DNA from: Leucobacter chromiireducens subsp. solipictus | Lineage (GTDB): Bacteria > Actinomycetota > Actinomycetes > Actinomycetales > Microbacteriaceae | Assembly: GCF_016758195.1 (NCBI RefSeq) | Contig: NZ_QYAC01000006.1 | Coordinates: forward strand, 265,779-329,778 | Length of the DNA: 64,000 nt | Direction of reading: 5' to 3' | Shown: positions 16,287 through 24,722 of the stretch, one piece after another | Layout: the number at the start of each line of letters is the position of its first letter | Numbering within the stretch: position 1 is the stretch's first letter | Notes under the pieces: generated by a model | Databases searched by the model: none | The model's input: only the letters and a program-made list of their open reading frames with translations | What the model was told of the DNA's origin: nothing | Position numbers and translations under genes: made by a program

Positions 16287-16556
16287 CTAGTTCGCCCGCT
16301 TCTTACCGCCCGTGATCAGGCCGTAGAGCAGGAGGACGATGATCGAACCGCCGATGGCCAGCAGCCACGACGACAGCGACCAGAACGAGCCGAGGTCGGC
16401 GTTGAAGAGCATGCCGCCGAGCCAGCCGCCGAGCATCGCGCCGACGACGCCGAGCAGCATCGTGACGAACCAGCCGCCGCCGTGCTCGCCGGGGAGGATC
16501 GCTTTCGCGATTGCACCCGCGATCAGTCCGAGAATCAGAAATGCGAAGAAACCCAT
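16287..16556 (-). CDS. GlsB/YeaQ/YmgE-family small membrane protein
   Basis: An 89-residue protein of three hydrophobic helices with Gly-rich packing: GFFAFLILGLIAGAIAKAIL, then WFVTMLLGVVGAMLGGWLGG, and a third helix LAIGGSIIVLLLYGLI. The short loop GEHGGG and the basic GGKKRAN end are typical of this transglycosylase-associated, general-stress family. The start at 16556 has AAAGGGG upstream; an ATG 36 bases earlier is open but adds only charged residues. It is a single-gene unit ending at the 14-bp hairpin. The biochemical role of the family is poorly known. Confidence 0.85.
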   Translation of the reverse strand: MGFFAFLILGLIAGAIAKAILPGEHGGGWFVTMLLGVVGAMLGGWLGGMLFNADLGSFWSLSSWLLAIGGSIIVLLLYGLITGGKKRAN

Positions 16557-16694
16557 GGTCCAGCCCCTTTCTTCCGTCCGAGCGAAATCCACCCGGTGTG
16601 GTGACGAGATTAGTCCTGATCACGACACCTCGCTAGGGCTTGCGCCGAGTGGTGCCGATTCGATATGGAGCGGCGACCTGAAAGATACCCGTCG

Positions 16695-16726
16695 GATCGT
16701 GGGATCGTGGGATCGTCGGATTGTCG
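16695..16726 (+). repeat. 8-bp tandem repeat, four copies
   Basis: Four consecutive units of GATCGTGG, GATCGTGG, GATCGTCG, GATTGTCG. The array lies in the 196-bp gap between the GlsB-like gene and yggS, shortly past the yggS stop. It is non-coding and has no visible role. Confidence 0.7.
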
Positions 16727-16752
16727 GCGCATCGCTCGGATCCGGTGCCGCG

Positions 16753-17550
16753 CTACGCGTGATCCTCGGTTGCCATCTCCGGCCAGTACTCGGAGTCGGG
16801 CGTCTGCCGTTTCCCGAAGATCGCCTGGCCCACGCGCACGCAGGTCGCGCCCTCCTCGATGGCGACCTCGTAGTCGCCGGACATGCCCATGGAGAGCCCC
16901 GCGTCGCCGAGGAGATCAGGATCGGTCTCGCGGAGGCGATCGCGGAGGGTGCGTAGCCGCACGAAGCACTCGCGGACGCGAGGCACATCGCTGCTGAAGA
17001 TTGCGAGCGTCATCAGGCCGCGGACGCGCAGGGAGGAGAATTGGGGCAGCTCGCGCAAGAACGCCTCGGTGTCTTCGGGCGCGAGGCCGTACTTCTGGGG
17101 TTCAGCCGAGGTATTGACCTGCACAAACACGTCCAGGGATCGGCCGGCGGCCTGCAGTCTCCGGTCGAGGGCGGCAGCGGCGCGCAGGTTATCGAGTGCC
17201 TGGAACTCGGAAGCGAACGCGGCCACGTCGCGGGCCTTATTGGTCTGAAGGTGGCCGATCACGGACCAGGCCACGCCGAGATCCGCGAGGTTCGTGGACT
17301 TCCGCTTCGCCTCCTGGACCTTGTTTTCGCCGAGCTCGCGGCAGCCTGCCTGCACGGCGAGGCGCACGCGATCCTCGGGCACGGTCTTACTCACGGGCAG
17401 CAAGCGAACCTCATGGGGGTTGCGCCCCACCCGCTCGGCGGCCGCGGCGATGCGGCCGCGCACCTCGGCGATGTTCTGCACGAACTCGGTCACGGAGGTC
17501 GCGGTCGGGAAGTCGTGCACCGGAAGCTCGGCGTCAAGCTCGTTTGTCAT
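16753..17550 (-). CDS. yggS: YggS-family pyridoxal-phosphate homeostasis protein
   Basis: A 265-residue PLP-binding protein of the PLPBP family, which buffers free PLP and influences amino-acid metabolism. The PLP Lys is in LLPVSKTVP (near residue 55). Also present are GENKVQEA, GHLQTNKA, QVNTSAEPQKYG, RGLMTL, the phosphate-contacting SMGMSGDY, and VRVGQAIFG. The N-terminus has about 20 extra residues before the conserved region. Actinobacterial yggS often sits by the cell-division cluster; here it is isolated, between a stress membrane protein and a tRNA gene. Confidence 0.92.
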   Translation of the reverse strand: MTNELDAELPVHDFPTATSVTEFVQNIAEVRGRIAAAAERVGRNPHEVRLLPVSKTVPEDRVRLAVQAGCRELGENKVQEAKRKSTNLADLGVAWSVIGHLQTNKARDVAAFASEFQALDNLRAAAALDRRLQAAGRSLDVFVQVNTSAEPQKYGLAPEDTEAFLRELPQFSSLRVRGLMTLAIFSSDVPRVRECFVRLRTLRDRLRETDPDLLGDAGLSMGMSGDYEVAIEEGATCVRVGQAIFGKRQTPDSEYWPEMATEDHA

Positions 17551-17685
17551 AGGTCAAACACTATCAGTGTCTGGCCAGGGGCGCCAGATCCCGCCACGGA
17601 CGGCCGCGGTCGGGTTTGACCCGGGCCCTCGGACTGGCCTAGCCTGGCGACGAAGCCTTCGCGCTTCGGGCTGCTCGGCAGCCAC

Positions 17686-17755
17686 GGTGGGGTGACCGAA
17701 TGGCAGGTTGCGGCCCGCAAGGCCGTGTATGCAGGTTCGACTCCTGCACCCACCT
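17686..17755 (+). tRNA. tRNA-Cys (anticodon GCA), atypical
   Basis: A cloverleaf can be folded: acceptor GGTGGGG with ACCCACC, D-stem ACC/GGT, anticodon stem GCGGC/GCCGT, anticodon loop CCGCAAG, 4-nt variable loop, and T-arm GCAGG-TTCGACT-CCTGC. The anticodon GCA and U73 are Cys identity elements, and the 3' CCA is not encoded. Two oddities: position 33 is C instead of the nearly universal U, and pair 7-66 is a G-A mismatch. It may still function, or be decaying or mis-scored. Confidence 0.8.
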
Positions 17756-17890
17756 CTGGATACTGCAATTTCGGTGCGGTGACGCGCAGCTCGCGAGCGA
17801 TCCGGTGGTGTGCGTTCGCGCGCATGCCCGCGCTCGCTACACTGCAAGAACTGCCGGATCGGCAGGATCATGCAGAGAGATGGGGCTCCC

Positions 17891-18247
17891 ATGCGTCGTA
17901 CGAAGATCATCACCGCCACCCTTGCCGCGGCCGCGCTGTTCGCCCTCACGGGGTGCGCCTCGAGCGCCAGTTTTGTCGGCACCTGGACCGGCTCCGGCAG
18001 CGAGGCACCCCAGCTGGAGATCGCCGAGGACGGCGAGTTCTCGGGAACCGACGGCTGCAATCGCCTCATGGGCAAGGCCGAGATCGCCGATGACACCCTC
18101 GAGTTCGGGCAGTTCGCGAGCACGCGCAAGTTCTGCGAGGACGTGGACACCTGGCTGTCCACCGCGGGGAGCGCAACCGTGTCGGGCGACACCCTGACCG
18201 TCCTCGACGCCGACGGGAAAGAAGTCGGGACGCTCACCCGGCAATAG
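17891..18247 (+). CDS. META-domain (HslJ-like) lipoprotein
   Basis: A 118-residue lipoprotein: short basic N-terminus, hydrophobic helix and lipobox LTGC with Cys22. The mature part is one META domain: VGTWTGSGS, LEIAEDGEFSGTDGCNRLMGK, LEFGQFASTRKFCED. The G-C-N-R-L-M-G motif and the paired Cys later in the domain are typical. I chose ATG 17891 because it starts the signal peptide directly and has a purine-rich stretch before it. The family is linked to stress and antibiotic tolerance, but the molecular role is unknown. It is a single gene, convergent with leuA. Confidence 0.85.
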   Translation: MRRTKIITATLAAAALFALTGCASSASFVGTWTGSGSEAPQLEIAEDGEFSGTDGCNRLMGKAEIADDTLEFGQFASTRKFCEDVDTWLSTAGSATVSGDTLTVLDADGKEVGTLTRQ

Positions 18248-18403
18248 CTCGAATCGGCGCGTACCCCGCTGCCGCGCCGCCGTGCTGCCGCGCTGCCGCG
18301 CAGGGCGGCAGTGCGGCAGGGCGGCAGGGCACCGCGGCGTCGCGCCCGGCTGCCGCGGTCACGAACCCACAGGAGATCCTGCGCGCTTGCGCCGGATCGG
18401 GCG

Positions 18404-18460
18404 AAAATCTCCGAGGTTTTCGTGAATCTCCGAGGCTTTCGTGGATCTCCGAGGCGTTGG
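18404..18460 (+). repeat. 19-bp tandem repeat, three copies
   Basis: Three back-to-back 19-mers sharing the core ATCTCCGAGG, the middle one being TGAATCTCCGAGGCTTTCG. They occupy the 300-bp convergent gap between the META lipoprotein and leuA. Nearly the same unit reappears at 25237-25316, with two copies on one strand and one on the other, so this is a dispersed family. The gap (18248-18546) otherwise holds only GC-rich simple sequence. Confidence 0.8.
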
Positions 18461-18546
18461 TGGGTGCGAAACGCGCCGCGGGCGGCGGGCATGGGCGCGG
18501 CCGGGCGGGGTGCGTGGACAACACGTTCGCACACCCCACCGGGGGT

Positions 18547-20367
18547 CTACGCCGCGTGTGCTGCGCGGATCACCGCCGCGAGGCTCGCCCCGAGCACCGA
18601 GGGGGACGTTCCCGCGGCCCAACCGGTCCCGCCCGCGGTGCGGTACTCGATCAGCGTCAGTGCCGCACTCTCCGCGCCCGCGCCCACGCTGGTCTGGTGG
18701 AGGCCGAGCACCTCGAGCGCGATCCCGCGGTCCCCGAGCGCCGCCACGAGGGCCGCGACCGGGCCGTCCGCGTGCGTCTCGTGCGTGCTCGCCACCCCGT
18801 CGACGGAGAGCGTGACGCGCGTGTGGGCGCCCGTGGCGGAGTCGCCGGACTCGTGGGCGTCGAGCATGACCCGCGACCCGGTGGTGCCGGTCGCCAGGAA
18901 CTCCCGCTCAAAGATTTCCCACAGCGCGGCCGCGTCCACCTCGGTGCCGTGCGCGTCGGTGTGCGCCTGCACGCGCCGGGCCAGCTCGATCTGGAAGCGG
19001 CGCGGCAGCTCGATCCCGTACGCGGTTTCGAGCAGGTACGCGATGCCACCCTTCCCGGACTGCGAGTTCACGCGGATCACGGCGTCGTAGTTGCGGCCCA
19101 GGTCTGCCGGGTCGATCGGCAGGTAGGGGACCCGCCACTCGAGCGCGTCCTCGGCAACCCCGGTGGCCGCCGCGCGTTCGCGATGTTCGGCGAAGCCCTT
19201 CTTGATCGCGTCCTGGTGCGTCCCGCTGAACGCCGTGTGCACGAGGTCCCCGACGTAGGGGTGGCGGGGGTGGATCTCGATCCGGTTCGCGTGTTCCACG
19301 GTGCGCCGGATCTCGTCGATATCCGAGAAGTCGATCATCGGGTCGATGCCCTGCGCGTGCAGGTTCAAGGCGAGCGTCGCGATGTCGACGTTGCCCGTGC
19401 GCTCCCCGTTGCCGAAGATGCACCCTTCCACGCGCTGCGCTCCCGCGAGGACGGCGAGTTCCGCGCACGCGATTCCCGTGCCGCGGTCATTGTGCGGGTG
19501 CACGGACAGGATCACGCTGTCCCGCCGCGCGAGATTGCGGTGCATGTACTCGATTTGGTCGGCGTACACGTTGGGGGTGGCGATCTCGACGGTGGCGGGA
19601 AGGTTCAGGATCACGGGGCGATCCGGCGTCGCGTCCCAGAGCGAGGTCATCGCGTCGCACACCTCGAGTGCGTAGTCGGGCTCGGTGAGGTTGAACACCT
19701 CGGGGGAGAACTCGAAGCGAACGTTCGGCAGATCGCCGGCGTAGTGGAGCACGTCGCGCCCGCCGGAGAGGATGAGCTCGGTGAGCGCGGCGCGATCCTT
19801 CCCGAGCACCGTGTCGCGCCACGTGGGCGCGGTCGCGGTGTACATGTGGATCACCACGGGGTTCCGGATCCCGCGGATCGACTCCACGGTGCGCTCGATG
19901 AGGTCGCGGCGCGCGGGCGTGAACACGACGATGGTGACGTGCTCGGGTGCGATGTCGGTGTCGGCGATGAGTCGCACAAAGTCGTAGTCGGTCTGCGACG
20001 CGGAGGGGTAGCCGACCTCGATCTCGGTGTAGCCCATGGCGACCATCAGTTCGAAGAAGCGGCGCTTGCGCGCGGGATCCATCGGTTCGGCGAGGGCCTG
20101 ATTGCCGTCGCGGAGATCCACGGGAACCCAGAGCGGCGCCTCGCTCAGCCTGGCGCTCGGCCAGGCGCGCTCGGTGAGTGGGATCTCGACGCGGGAGTAC
20201 GCGTCGCGGTAGCGGTGTGACGGCATGGCCGAGTGGCGCTGCCGGTTCCAGTGCGGCGCGTGCGGCGGGACGGGGCCGGCCGGCGTGCGGATGCTGGGGA
20301 ACGGGGTGCTGGCGGCGCTGGCTCCTGTGGTGCCGGATCGGGTGGCGAGAGGTGTGGGGTGCGTCAT
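18547..20367 (-). CDS. leuA: 2-isopropylmalate synthase
   Basis: A 606-residue long-form LeuA, the first committed enzyme of leucine synthesis (2-oxoisovalerate plus acetyl-CoA gives 2-isopropylmalate). After a poorly conserved 45-residue N-terminus come the catalytic DLRDGNQAL (metal Asp), [10 protein letters not shown], the metal-binding [11 protein letters not shown], and [15 protein letters not shown]. The C-terminal part (from about residue 470) is the leucine-sensing regulatory domain, with [13 protein letters not shown] near the end. The ATG at 20367 has AAGGAG upstream. The 5' leader encodes a Leu-rich peptide and attenuator hairpin. leuB and ilvE lie 25 kb away. Confidence 0.95.
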   Translation of the reverse strand: MTHPTPLATRSGTTGASAASTPFPSIRTPAGPVPPHAPHWNRQRHSAMPSHRYRDAYSRVEIPLTERAWPSARLSEAPLWVPVDLRDGNQALAEPMDPARKRRFFELMVAMGYTEIEVGYPSASQTDYDFVRLIADTDIAPEHVTIVVFTPARRDLIERTVESIRGIRNPVVIHMYTATAPTWRDTVLGKDRAALTELILSGGRDVLHYAGDLPNVRFEFSPEVFNLTEPDYALEVCDAMTSLWDATPDRPVILNLPATVEIATPNVYADQIEYMHRNLARRDSVILSVHPHNDRGTGIACAELAVLAGAQRVEGCIFGNGERTGNVDIATLALNLHAQGIDPMIDFSDIDEIRRTVEHANRIEIHPRHPYVGDLVHTAFSGTHQDAIKKGFAEHRERAAATGVAEDALEWRVPYLPIDPADLGRNYDAVIRVNSQSGKGGIAYLLETAYGIELPRRFQIELARRVQAHTDAHGTEVDAAALWEIFEREFLATGTTGSRVMLDAHESGDSATGAHTRVTLSVDGVASTHETHADGPVAALVAALGDRGIALEVLGLHQTSVGAGAESAALTLIEYRTAGGTGWAAGTSPSVLGASLAAVIRAAHAA

Positions 20368-20410
20368 GCGGGTGCTCCTTCGTGCGGGTGGGGACCGGCA
20401 CGTCAGACTC

Positions 20411-20445
20411 CACGACGGGGAGCCGGTCGGTCAGGCCCCGTCGTG
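20411..20445 (-). promoter_or_regulatory. leuA attenuator hairpin
   Basis: On the minus strand CACGACGGGG (20445-20436) pairs perfectly with CCCCGTCGTG (20420-20411) around a 15-nt loop. The upstream arm lies in the last codons of the leader peptide. The loop sequence ACCGGC can instead pair with GCCGGT a little downstream, giving a competing fold. A ribosome stalled on the Leu codons would leave different arms free than one finishing the peptide, the logic of attenuation. Confidence 0.7.
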
Positions 20446-20475
20446 GCGGAGAAGGAGGAGGGTGCGCAGTGGCAT
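20431..20475 (-). CDS. leuL: leuA leader peptide
   Basis: A 14-residue peptide, MPLRTLLLLRHDGA, with four consecutive Leu codons (CTC CTC CTT CTC) after an earlier Leu. It lies 63 bases upstream of leuA on the same strand. No Shine-Dalgarno is seen and a -10-like TACCGT lies seven bases before the ATG, so it is probably leaderless. Its stop codon falls in the loop of the attenuator hairpin. Ribosome stalling on the Leu codons when Leu-tRNA is scarce should raise leuA expression; related leuA leaders are known in other actinobacteria. Confidence 0.75.
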   Translation of the reverse strand: MPLRTLLLLRHDGA

Positions 20476-20493
20476 GTGAGCTACGGTAGCACA

Positions 20494-20536
20494 ACTCCTC
20501 AGACAAGTTGAGGAGTGGTAGAGTGTGGTCTGAATA
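20494..20536 (+). promoter_or_regulatory. GntR promoter and operator shared with leuA
   Basis: A perfect inverted repeat ACTCCTCA-N7-TGAGGAGT spans 20494-20516. On the plus strand a -35 TTGAGG (20508-20513), 17-base spacer and -10 TGAATA (20531-20536) form the regulator's promoter, with the repeat covering its -35. On the other strand the repeat lies just upstream of the likely leuA/leuL -10. The simplest reading is that the GntR protein binds here, represses itself and may affect leuA. Confidence 0.55.
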
Positions 20537-20558
20537 TCTGCCCACCGAAGGAGTCGCC

Positions 20559-21227
20559 ATGACGCAGCTGCGCCGAGCCCCCCTTGCGGATCAAGCCGCC
20601 GAACTGCTGCTCGAACGCGTGCGCGCGGGGGAGTGGCAGCTCGGCGAAAAGCTCCCGGGGGAGACCACGCTCGCCCCGCAACTCGGCGTGGGGCGCTCCA
20701 CGGTTCGCGAGGCGATACGGCAACTTGCCGGGCGCGGGGTGCTCGCCTCGCGCCAGGGAGCCGGCGTGTTCGTGACCGCGCTCGACGCGCGCGAGGACTG
20801 GGACGCCGTGCTGCTCCGCGCGGACATCGTGTCGGTGATCGAGGCGCGTGCCGCCATCGAAACGGAGGCCGCCGCGCTCGCCGCGGAACGTCGCACGCCC
20901 GCCGATCTGCGCACGATCCGGCGCGCCCTCGCACACCGCGCCGTGCACCGCAGCGACCTGGGCGACCACGTCGACGCCGACACCGCGTTCCACCGCAGCA
21001 TCGTCGCGGCCGCGCACAACCCGATCCTGCTCGAACTCTTCGACGGGTTCACGCCGCGCGTGCGCCAGGCCATGATCGAGATGCTTCGCATCCGTGTGAC
21101 CTTCGGGAGCGACGCCGACCACGATGCCCACGTCGATCTGGCCGACGCCGTCGCCGCGCGCGACACCGGGCGCGCGGCCGCCCTGAGCCGCGACCACCTC
21201 CGATCCCTGAAAGAGAACCTCGCATGA
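20559..21227 (+). CDS. GntR-family (FadR/FCD type) transcriptional regulator
   Basis: A 222-residue regulator. The N-terminal GntR winged helix (LADQAAELLLERVRAGEWQL, LPGETTLAPQLGVGRSTVRE, LAGRGVLASRQGAGVFV) is followed by an all-helical FCD domain with putative metal or carboxylate ligands (EARAAIETEAAALAA, DTAFHRSIVAAAHNPIL, DHDAHVDLADAVAARD). The ATG at 20559 has GAAGGAG five bases upstream. It diverges from leuA over a palindrome and is coupled (ATGA) to an ABC ATPase gene. FCD regulators usually sense small organic acids. Confidence 0.85.
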   Translation: MTQLRRAPLADQAAELLLERVRAGEWQLGEKLPGETTLAPQLGVGRSTVREAIRQLAGRGVLASRQGAGVFVTALDAREDWDAVLLRADIVSVIEARAAIETEAAALAAERRTPADLRTIRRALAHRAVHRSDLGDHVDADTAFHRSIVAAAHNPILLELFDGFTPRVRQAMIEMLRIRVTFGSDADHDAHVDLADAVAARDTGRAAALSRDHLRSLKENLA

Positions 21228-22072
21228 CCCAGCTCGCCCCCGTCCCGACGGACGCCCGCACCCTCCCCGCCCCGGTGATCGAGCTCGAGGACGTGGTGTT
21301 CCGCCGCAACGGGACCGACATTCTGAGCGGCGTGAGCCTCACGGTGCGCGCGGGGGAGCGCTGGGCCCTGCTGGGCCCCAACGGCGCGGGCAAGAGCACG
21401 ATTCTGGGGTTCTGCGGGGCGCAGACCCACCCGAGCTCGGGCACCGTGCGCGTGCTGGGCCAGCGGCTCGGCCGGGTTGATCTGCAGGCCCTGCGACACG
21501 AGATCGGGCACGTGAATCCGCGCCACCCGCTGTCCTCCCCACTGACGGTCCTGGAGGTCGTGCTGACGGGTCTCACCGCGACGATCGAGCTCCCCATGCG
21601 CTGGGCCCCGACCCCCGACGACATCGCGCGGGCGGACGCCGTGATCGAGACCGTCGGCCTCGCGCACCGCCGAGACGCGCGCTGGCCGACCATGTCGCAG
21701 GGGGAGCGCGGCCGGGCGTTGATCGCACGCGCCCTCGTCTCCGAGCCGCGTCTGCTGCTCCTTGACGAACCCACGACGGGCCTCGACGTTGCCTCACGCG
21801 AGCAGTTCCTCGAGACCGTCGACGCACTCGCGGTGCGTCAGCCCGAGCTCACCACGATCCTCGTGACGCACCACCTCGAAGAACTCCCCGAAACCACGAC
21901 CCACGCGATCGCGATCTCGCACGGGGCGGTCGTCGCGGCCGGGGCCGTGGACGACGTGGTGACCACCGAGGTCATCACCCGCGCCTTCGAGCACCCGATC
22001 CGGGTCACGAAGGCGGACGGACGCTGGGCCGCCCGCGCCGAGCGCACCCCCAGCCCGGCCCTCGCCGGGTAG
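21224..22072 (+). CDS. ABC transporter ATP-binding protein (orphan)
   Basis: A 282-residue ATPase of the ModF/YlmA-like single-domain group. Walker A is GPNGAGKST, the signature is MSQGERGRALIARAL, Walker B is LLLDEPTTGLD, and the switch is LVTHHLEELP. No permease or binding protein follows; the next gene is on the other strand. Such orphan ATPases can be energising subunits shared with distant permeases or non-transport ATPases. It overlaps the GntR stop by four bases, so it is co-expressed with the regulator. Confidence 0.83.
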   Translation: MTQLAPVPTDARTLPAPVIELEDVVFRRNGTDILSGVSLTVRAGERWALLGPNGAGKSTILGFCGAQTHPSSGTVRVLGQRLGRVDLQALRHEIGHVNPRHPLSSPLTVLEVVLTGLTATIELPMRWAPTPDDIARADAVIETVGLAHRRDARWPTMSQGERGRALIARALVSEPRLLLLDEPTTGLDVASREQFLETVDALAVRQPELTTILVTHHLEELPETTTHAIAISHGAVVAAGAVDDVVTTEVITRAFEHPIRVTKADGRWAARAERTPSPALAG

Positions 22073-22103
22073 GGGGCCCGCGCCGGGCGCGGCCCTGCTC
22101 TGT

Positions 22104-22141
22104 CCCCGCTCCGCGCTACCGGCCCCGCTCCGCGTTACCGG
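22104..22141 (+). repeat. 19-bp direct repeat, two copies
   Basis: Two adjacent copies of CCCCGCTCCGCGYTACCGG, differing at one base. The second copy contains the stop codon of the minus-strand CNNM-type gene. They fill the short convergent gap after the ABC ATPase. Confidence 0.7.
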
Positions 22142-23175
22142 CGCGTCGCGTCCTCGACCTCGCCGATGAGTTCCTCGACGATGTCTTCCAGGAAGAGCAC
22201 GCCGCTCGTGTCCCCCTGCGCGTCGGTCACGCGCGCGAGGTGGCTGCCGTGCGCGCGGAGCTCGGCGAGCGCGTCCTCGAGTTCCGCGTGCTGGGCGACG
22301 ACACCGAGCGGCCGCAGCAGCTCAGCCGGGATCGGGCGGTCCCGGTCCGCGGCCGTGTTCAGCCCCAGCACATCCTTGAGATGCACATAGCGGGTGGGCG
22401 TGCCCGCCGCGTCCGCGACCACGAAGCGGGAAAAGCCGTGCCCCGCGACCGCGCGCTGCACGTCCCGCGGCGTGGCACCGTGGGGGAGCAGCACGAGGGA
22501 GGCGAGCGGCAGCTCGACATCCGCGACGGTCTTCTCGGTGAACTCGAACGCGGCGGACACCGTGCCCGAGTCGTCCACGAGCGTGCCCTCGCTCGTGGAC
22601 TGCGCCACAATGTTCGCGACCTCGTCCAGGGTGAACGCGCTCGTGGCCTCGTTCTTCGGCTGCACCCGGAAGAGGCGCAGGATCCCATTCGCCGCCCAGT
22701 TCAGGGAGCGGATCAGGGGGCTCACGATGCGCGACACGAACACGAGGGGCGGGGCCAGGAGCAGGGCGGCCCGATCCGGCACCGAGAACGCCATGTTCTT
22801 CGGGATCATCTCGCCGAACACGACGTGCAGGAACGTCACGAGGATCAGAGCGATCGTGAACGCCACGCCCGTGACCATGCCGGGGGTGAGCCCCGTCCAG
22901 GCAAGCGGCACCTCAAGGAGGTGTTTGATCGAGGGCTCCGACACGTTCAGGATGAGCAGCGAGCACACCGTGATGCCGAGCTGGCTGGTCGCGAGCATGA
23001 GGGTCGCGTGCTCCATCGCCCAGAGGGTGGTTTTCGCGGCGCGACTCCCCGCCGCGGCGCGCGGCTCAATCTGAGAGCGGCGCGCGGAGATCACCGCGAA
23101 CTCGGCCCCCACGAAAAAGGCGTTCACCGCGAGCAGCACGAACAGCCAGACCAGGCCGGGAATGTACTCGCTCAT
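22135..23175 (-). CDS. CNNM/HlyC-CorC-like membrane protein, short form
   Basis: A 346-residue protein with an N-terminal DUF21/CNNM membrane domain (AVNAFFVGAEFAVISARRSQIE, QLGITVCSLLILN, FGEMIPKNMAFS) and a CBS pair (LPHGATPRDVQRAVAGHG, then LVVLF-like ending SGVLFLEDIVEELIGEVEDAT). The C-terminal CorC_HlyC domain present in its neighbour is missing. CNNM proteins act in magnesium or cobalt export. It overlaps the upstream paralogue by ATGA, indicating a co-translated pair that may form a heterodimer. Confidence 0.85.
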   Translation of the reverse strand: MSEYIPGLVWLFVLLAVNAFFVGAEFAVISARRSQIEPRAAAGSRAAKTTLWAMEHATLMLATSQLGITVCSLLILNVSEPSIKHLLEVPLAWTGLTPGMVTGVAFTIALILVTFLHVVFGEMIPKNMAFSVPDRAALLLAPPLVFVSRIVSPLIRSLNWAANGILRLFRVQPKNEATSAFTLDEVANIVAQSTSEGTLVDDSGTVSAAFEFTEKTVADVELPLASLVLLPHGATPRDVQRAVAGHGFSRFVVADAAGTPTRYVHLKDVLGLNTAADRDRPIPAELLRPLGVVAQHAELEDALAELRAHGSHLARVTDAQGDTSGVLFLEDIVEELIGEVEDATRR

Positions 23176-24539
23176 CGGGTGTGCTCCTGGGCATCGGTGG
23201 TGCTGGTCGTCGTGGTGTCGAGTGCGGCGGGGTCCGGGGGATCCGGCAGGTAGCGGAGCTGCTCGATCCGGGCACCGTCCAGGCGCTCGATCCGGAGCCG
23301 ACCGTGATCTACGGGGACCTCTTCGCCGAGTTCGGGGACGCGTCCGAGGGAGTGCAGCACGAAGCCGGCCACGGTCTCGTACTCGGGACTCTCGGGGACC
23401 CGAACCTCGGCGCGGGCCAGGAGTTCGTCGGGTCGGAGCGCGGCGCTGAACAACACGGAATCCGCGGCCACGACGACGTCAGTGGCGTACTCCGCGGGAT
23501 CGTCGTGCTCGTCGAGGAGCTCGCCGAGAAGCTCCTCCACAAGGTCCTCCAGGGTGACGATGCCGGCGGTGCCCCCGTGCTCATCGACGACGACTGCGAT
23601 CTGGTAGCCGCGCCCGCGGAGCGTGCCGAGCAGGCCGCCCACGCCCGCCGTCTCCGGGACGCGGAGCGGGGCCGTGGTGAGCGAGGTGACCGGGGTGTCG
23701 GCGCGCCGCTCGGCGTCGATCCCGTAGGCGGTCTTCAGGTGCGCGATGCCGATGACATCGTCGATTCCGCTCCCGAGTACGGGGAAGCGTGAGTGCCCCG
23801 TGCGCTGGGCGGCCGCGATCACGTCGTCCGCGGTGGCGGTTCCGGGAAGGGTGACGACGTCGACGCGTGGCGTCATCACGGCGTCCGCGGTGTGGGTCGA
23901 GAACCGCAGCGTGCGCTCGAGCATGCTCGCGTCGTCGAGGTCGAGCGAGCCCTCGGTCGCGGAGCGCCGGATCAGGTAGCCGAGCTCCTCCGCGCTGCGG
24001 GCAGCGGACAGCTCCTCCTTCGGCTCGATGCCGAAGGAGCGGATCACGCGGTTCGCGGTGCCGTTGAAGAAGAGGATCACCGGCTTGAACACGAAGGTGA
24101 AGGCCAGCTGGAAGGGCACCACGAACTTCGCGGTCGCGAGCGGCACGGCGAGCGCGAAGTTCTTGGGCATGAGCTCGCCGATGATCATGGAGAACAGGGT
24201 GGCGAGCACGATGGCGACGATCGTTCCGACCCCGGGCACGAGCGCCGCGGGAAGTCCGAGGTTCTCGAGCGGTGCGCGCAACAGTGCGCTGATCGCGGGC
24301 TCGAAGGTGAATCCCGCGAGCAGCGTGGTCAGCGTGATGCCGAGCTGCGCGCTCGACAGGTGGGTGGACGTGACCCGCAGCGCGGAGATCGTGGGGCCGA
24401 GGCCCTTTTCGCCGCGGGAGCGTCGCCGCTCCAGCTCGGATCGGTCAAGGTTGACGAGGGCGAACTCCGACGCGACGAAGAAGCCGGTTCCCACCGTCAG
24501 GATGATGCCCGCGAGGATGCCCCACAGTTCGGAACTCAA
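23172..24539 (-). CDS. CNNM/HlyC-CorC-like membrane protein, long form
   Basis: A 455-residue full-length family member: DUF21 membrane domain (VGTGFFVASEFALVNLDRSELE, QLGITLTTLLAGF, IGELMPKNFALA), two CBS modules (ADAVMTPRVDVVTLPG, then VVVDEHGGTAGIVTLEDLVEELLGE), and a C-terminal CorC_HlyC domain with YETVAGFVLHSLGRVPELGE. The Thr/Asp-rich tail is disordered. It is the first gene of the two-gene unit; its start lies 183 bp from the YdeI-like gene with no obvious structure between. Confidence 0.88.
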   Translation of the reverse strand: MSSELWGILAGIILTVGTGFFVASEFALVNLDRSELERRRSRGEKGLGPTISALRVTSTHLSSAQLGITLTTLLAGFTFEPAISALLRAPLENLGLPAALVPGVGTIVAIVLATLFSMIIGELMPKNFALAVPLATAKFVVPFQLAFTFVFKPVILFFNGTANRVIRSFGIEPKEELSAARSAEELGYLIRRSATEGSLDLDDASMLERTLRFSTHTADAVMTPRVDVVTLPGTATADDVIAAAQRTGHSRFPVLGSGIDDVIGIAHLKTAYGIDAERRADTPVTSLTTAPLRVPETAGVGGLLGTLRGRGYQIAVVVDEHGGTAGIVTLEDLVEELLGELLDEHDDPAEYATDVVVAADSVLFSAALRPDELLARAEVRVPESPEYETVAGFVLHSLGRVPELGEEVPVDHGRLRIERLDGARIEQLRYLPDPPDPAALDTTTTSTTDAQEHTR

Positions 24540-24722
24540 TGCTCACCCCGCAGTCGAACCGAAGCCGTCGGTCGTGTCGAGGTGAGCCGGGGTCTATGAC
24601 CAGAAGAATCGTCCATGCTTCGATTCTAGAAAAACGCGCGGCCCGCAGAACTGTGATTTCGCCGGGAGTGCGGCGCTGTGACCGCGGGATCCGCGTGGAG
24701 CGGCGGCATCCCACCGCCCGCG

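Noticed and set aside
17554..18534. Long open frame on the minus strand across the tRNA-Cys and META lipoprotein
   Set aside because: It runs antisense to a tRNA and a clear lipoprotein gene, its product is Arg/Ser/Pro-rich without any domain, and open frames on opposite strands are normal at this GC content.
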